Assembly: GCA_934179675.1 (NCBI GenBank)
Contig: CAKPQS010000002.1
Span: forward strand, 6,376-70,375
Length of the DNA stretch: 64,000 bases
Direction of reading: 5' to 3'
From: an uncultured Bacilli bacterium
Lineage (GTDB): Bacteria; Bacillota_I; Bacilli_A; RF39; UBA660
Part shown: piece by piece, positions 61,912-64,000 of the stretch
Layout of the letters: the number at the start of each line of letters is the position of its first letter
How positions within the stretch are numbered: the first letter of the stretch is position 1
Notes under the pieces: model-generated
What the model saw: only the letters and a program-made list of their open reading frames with translations
Database searches by the model: none
Told to the model about the DNA's origin: nothing
Made by a program: the position numbers and the translations under genes

Positions 61912-61940
61912 ACGACACAATGAATAAAATATGATATAAT
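61912..61940 (+). promoter_or_regulatory. Promoter of the 61982 gene
   Basis: ACGACA (61912-61917), 17-base spacer, TATAAT (61935-61940) with TGA before it (extended -10). Confidence 0.65.
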
Positions 61941-61981
61941 AATTGAGGTAAGTTTAGGATTTATATAAAGGAGCTATGAAT

Positions 61982-62491
61982 ATGAAAAACGAAAATAATA
62001 ATTATGCAAATAAAATAACAAATAAAATGGTATCAGATTTAAGTAAAGTTATTGAAGTTCAAGAATTTACTTTAGATGACCTAACAATAATTATTAATGA
62101 TTTAAAAAATGAACAAAAAGAAAAAGTAATTGAAGAAATAATAAATAATCAATTAAATGAATTAAAAAACAATAAAGATATAGATATTAGAAAAGTATTT
62201 AAACAAGTTGATGACATAACAGATTACTTCATTAAATACTATGATGATGATTCTGATATAGTTTCAGAATGTGATCAAATAGCTGATGACTTATTGTTTA
62301 AGGCTATAGGAAGAAATGAAAGAACTTTAGAACTTCCTGTAAGTAGTTCATATATTAAAAATTATTGTCTTTCTTCTAATATAAGTAATAATCAATTATT
62401 TGATTCATTAGTTTGGATTGCTTTAAGATTAGTTGCAATAAATTATTGTATTAGATTTAATAGCAGTTTAGAAGATAATAACGAAGATTAG
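61982..62491 (+). CDS. Unknown acidic protein of the element
   Basis: 169 aa from the second ATG, 8 bases after AAGGAG. N-terminal half helical and highly charged (IIINDLKNEQKEKVIEEIIN), C-terminal half ending SLVWIALRLVAINYCIRF. There are no known domains. It is divergent from the double-HTH regulator across a palindromic operator, so it is probably under its control. Confidence 0.55.
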   Translation: MKNENNNYANKITNKMVSDLSKVIEVQEFTLDDLTIIINDLKNEQKEKVIEEIINNQLNELKNNKDIDIRKVFKQVDDITDYFIKYYDDDSDIVSECDQIADDLLFKAIGRNERTLELPVSSSYIKNYCLSSNISNNQLFDSLVWIALRLVAINYCIRFNSSLEDNNED

Positions 62492-62526
62492 TAGTAAAGT
62501 AGTAAAATTAGCAGTACCCCTAAACT

Positions 62527-62560
62527 TTCCAAATTTATTGAATTTTACATAAATCGGAAA
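62527..62560 (+). repeat. Imperfect hairpin in the 62492-62742 intergenic region
   Basis: TTTCC-AA-ATTTAT pairs with ATAAAT-C-GGAAA around a 10-base loop. There is no T-run. The region contains no ORF with a ribosome site. Confidence 0.4.
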
Positions 62561-62598
62561 ATAGTAATATTGCGATGTAATTGAATTTTAAAAATATG

Positions 62599-62607
62599 TG
62601 GTATAAT
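62599..62607 (+). promoter_or_regulatory. Extended -10 promoter of the 62743 regulator
   Basis: TGGTATAAT with TTGAAT 15 bases upstream. It would give a ~130-nt 5' leader that includes the hairpin at 62650. Confidence 0.5.
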
Positions 62608-62649
62608 TGAACTAACAGATAAATAGTAATTTGTAAGTATGTAAATATA

Positions 62650-62679
62650 TTTTGACATTCTATTTAAGAAATGTCAAAA
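62650..62679 (+). promoter_or_regulatory. 10-bp inverted repeat in the leader of the 62743 regulator
   Basis: TTTTGACATT and AATGTCAAAA are perfect complements with a 10-base loop. No T-run follows. This could be an operator or a leader hairpin. Confidence 0.5.
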
Positions 62680-62742
62680 GACTTTGATAGACGAAAAAGA
62701 ATATAAATATTATACTTGTTTCAAAAGGAGGAATATATTTAT

Positions 62743-63162
62743 ATGGAAATTAACCAAAAATTAAAGAATGCTAGAATCAATATGAATTTAACTCAAGAAG
62801 ATGTTGCTGAGAAAATTATGATTTCAAGACAAACTATATCCAACTGGGAAAATGGAAAATCATTACCAGACATAATGAGTATTATAAATCTAAGTGAACT
62901 TTATCAAATAAGTTTAGATGAACTATTAAAAGGTGATTTAAAGCTGAGAGAAAAAATTAATAAGGATGTAAATAATGCGAAAAATAATGAAAAACTAATA
63001 TTAACAACAGCAATTATAATTTTTGTGGTTATGTTGATTTATACAATTAGTAAGGTTATTGGTGGTCCATTTTCTGATTTTTGCAAAGAAGCGATAACTT
63101 GGGTATTAGGTGGAATTGCTCTTGCATTTGCTATGGCATATTTAAATTCTAAAAATAAATAA
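62743..63162 (+). CDS. XRE-family regulator with two C-terminal membrane helices
   Basis: 139 aa. HTH at residues ~5-60 (KLKNARINMNLTQEDVAEKI, SRQTISNWENGKSLPD, LYQISLDELLKGD) followed by two helices (LILTTAIIIFVVMLIYTI and AITWVLGGIALAFAMAYL). Membrane-tethered XRE proteins of this layout are common in Firmicutes. ATG at 62743 is 10 bases after AAGGAGGA. Confidence 0.82.
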   Translation: MEINQKLKNARINMNLTQEDVAEKIMISRQTISNWENGKSLPDIMSIINLSELYQISLDELLKGDLKLREKINKDVNNAKNNEKLILTTAIIIFVVMLIYTISKVIGGPFSDFCKEAITWVLGGIALAFAMAYLNSKNK

Positions 63163-63175
63163 CAAATTACAATTT
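63162..63175 (+). repeat. 14-base direct repeat, copy 1
   Basis: ACAAATTACAATTT, starting at the last base of the regulator stop codon. A second identical copy is at 63674-63687, so the pair brackets the MGMT-like gene. Confidence 0.75.
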
Positions 63176-63194
63176 GAAATGAAGTTGGAATACT

Positions 63195-63671
63195 ATGGCT
63201 AATGAAAGTAAAAAAGATTTTAATGTAATGATGAACAACAATAAAGATATGCCTAAAATACAAATAGTAGAAGATGAAAAAATAATAAAAAAATATGGTG
63301 GAACTAAAATGTTTTTTGCACCACCTATTTATTATGATGAGTTAATGAAAAAAGTACCAAAGGGAAAACTTATAACTGTTAGTGTTATGAGAGATTATCT
63401 AGCAAAGACAAATAATGCAGACTTCACTGATCCTATGACAGCAGGTATATTTGTAAATATAGTTGCTTGGGCTAGTTATCAAAGAGATGAAGATATTACA
63501 CCATACTGGAGAACTTTAAAATCAGATGGAGAATTAAATGTTAAATATCCAGAGGGGAAAGAATTACAAAAAAGATTACTTGAAGAAGAAGGACACACAA
63601 TTATTTCAAAAGGAACAAAGAATATAAAATACTATGTTAAGGATTTTGAAAATAGTTTGATAGAACTATAA
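63195..63671 (+). CDS. MGMT-family (alkyltransferase-like) protein without acceptor Cys
   Basis: 158 aa. VPKGKLITVSVMRDYLAKT, DPMTAGIFVNIVAWASYQ, ITPYWRTLKSDGEL and LQKRLLEEEGHTI follow the DNA-binding domain of O6-alkylguanine methyltransferases. The usual PCHR active site is PYWR, and the whole protein has no cysteine, so it cannot accept alkyl groups. Alkyltransferase-like proteins also lack this Cys and flag lesions for excision repair. A weak ribosome site (TTGGAA) precedes the ATG. It is flanked by 14-base direct repeats. Confidence 0.78.
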   Translation: MANESKKDFNVMMNNNKDMPKIQIVEDEKIIKKYGGTKMFFAPPIYYDELMKKVPKGKLITVSVMRDYLAKTNNADFTDPMTAGIFVNIVAWASYQRDEDITPYWRTLKSDGELNVKYPEGKELQKRLLEEEGHTIISKGTKNIKYYVKDFENSLIEL

Positions 63672-63673
63672 TT

Positions 63674-63687
63674 ACAAATTACAATTT
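63674..63687 (+). repeat. 14-base direct repeat, copy 2
   Basis: ACAAATTACAATTT, identical to 63162-63175 and just after the MGMT-like stop codon. Confidence 0.75.
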
Positions 63688-63718
63688 TATAGTTATTGAT
63701 TTATAGTAATTTACCGAA

Positions 63719-63748
63719 AAGATTGTCAGTAATGACAGTCTTTTTTGT
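63719..63748 (+). terminator. Intrinsic terminator
   Basis: AAGATTGTCA pairs with TGACAGTCTT (10 bp, one T-G, loop GTAA), then TTTTT. Confidence 0.85.
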
Positions 63749-63754
63749 TATATA

Positions 63755-63783
63755 TTGACTTTTAACGGTAACTACTATAAAAT
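63755..63783 (+). promoter_or_regulatory. Sigma-A promoter of the VOC gene
   Basis: TTGACT (63755-63760), 17-base spacer, TAAAAT (63778-63783). Confidence 0.7.
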
Positions 63784-63824
63784 ATAGTAGTGTAGCTTAT
63801 AGCAAAAAAGGAGATGTGGAGTAT

Positions 63825-64000
63825 ATGAAAAATTATGACAACTATTTTCTTCCAGTAGATAATATGGAAGAAGCAAAAAGATATTATGAGGAAATATTGG
63901 GGTTAAAAAAGAAATTTGATTTCTCTGATAAGGGAATGGTTGCTTATAATATTGGAAATGAAGAACCTGCAATAATTTTAAAAGACAAAAATAAATTTGA
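63825..64000 (+). CDS. VOC (glyoxalase/bleomycin resistance) family protein, 5' part only
   Basis: 58 complete codons, open at the window edge. NYDNYFLPVDNMEEAKRYYE and ILGLKKKFDFSDKGMVAYNI match the first beta-alpha-beta module of VOC proteins, which often bind metal or drugs. AAGGAG lies 10 bases upstream. Substrate unknown. Confidence 0.8.
   Translation, partial: MKNYDNYFLPVDNMEEAKRYYEEILGLKKKFDFSDKGMVAYNIGNEEPAIILKDKNKF

Larger units (their letters stand above)
58349..64000 (+). mobile_element. Putative mobilizable element inserted in spoIVA (left end; right end not in window)
   Basis: The left boundary is set where SpoIVA similarity stops. Content to the window edge: EndoIII-like FeS protein, MobV relaxase, unknown proteins, three XRE-type regulators or repressor-like genes, MGMT-like and VOC proteins. 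The window shows no integrase or recombinase and no remaining spoIVA sequence, so the right end is either past 64000 or lost. The part after ~63190 could already be ordinary chromosome. Extent beyond the relaxase region is inference. Confidence 0.6.

Noticed and set aside
62492..62742. Hidden gene in the 250-base gap
   Set aside because: No frame with a ribosome site; only a promoter and two hairpins are visible.

Overview
The window comes from a very AT-rich, low-GC Gram-positive bacterium of class Bacilli, most likely one of the uncultured gut lineages near the Mollicutes/RF39 branch (lineage is inference). The evidence is gene content and order typical of Bacilli: gpsB-rnpB, rodZ-pgsA, era-yqzL-recO, the paired U32 proteins next to greA, hrcA-grpE-dnaK-dnaJ with a CIRCE-like operator, a YutD protein, a type B RNase P RNA and a pheS T-box. 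The tmRNA tag ends in AFA, as in Mollicutes. The standard code is used: TGA terminates genes and Trp is TGG. The cell makes peptidoglycan (MurE, MurF, MraY, a FemABX protein, M23 peptidases). Almost all genes lie on the + strand; only murF, a femX-like gene and one repressor are on the other.

Layout: 1-8.7 kb, uvrA 3' end, topB, a run of envelope proteins (DUF285-like, SH3/glycoside-hydrolase-like, pseudopilin, LysM, lipoprotein), a single-AAA ClpB-like ATPase, and trmL from 8.7 kb. 9.2-16.3 kb, a membrane protein and the heat-shock operon hrcA-grpE-dnaK-pepF-dnaJ; GrpE carries a striking Cys-rich repeat. 16.4-23.7 kb, an orphan VirD4-like ATPase, rhodanese, rmuC, and the trans-translation module rnr-smpB-ssrA followed by an M23 peptidase. 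23.8-32.3 kb, murE and murF (convergent), metG, infC-rpmI-rplT behind an L20-leader-like attenuator, and mraY. 32.5-39.2 kb, engB, der, a SpoVIF homologue, and T-box-controlled pheST. 39.2-48.2 kb, ispH, small membrane proteins, GNAT acetyltransferase, a GT2-GtrA fusion with a nucleotidyltransferase, M23/LysM/G5 peptidase, and a CtpE-like P-type ATPase. 48.2-57.9 kb, era-yqzL-recO, the U32 pair, greA, tig, an E2-like acyltransferase, gpsB-rnpB-rodZ-pgsA and femX.

57.9-64 kb is accessory DNA. It opens with the first ~120 codons of spoIVA, a sporulation gene cut off after the HTPW motif. It continues with an endonuclease-III-like FeS protein, a MobV relaxase, small unknown proteins, XRE regulators, a Cys-less MGMT-family protein and a partial VOC protein. 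The simplest reading is a mobilizable element inserted into spoIVA. No integrase and no spoIVA remainder lie inside the window.

Regulation is compact. Many promoters have an extended -10 (TGnTATAAT) with a poor -35. Intrinsic terminators often overlap the stop codon of the gene they end. Two convergent pairs (murE/murF, pgsA/femX) share one hairpin with T-runs on both strands. Start codons were reassigned where the Shine-Dalgarno site showed the first ATG/GTG in frame to be too close; infC starts at ATC and a LysM gene probably at ATT.
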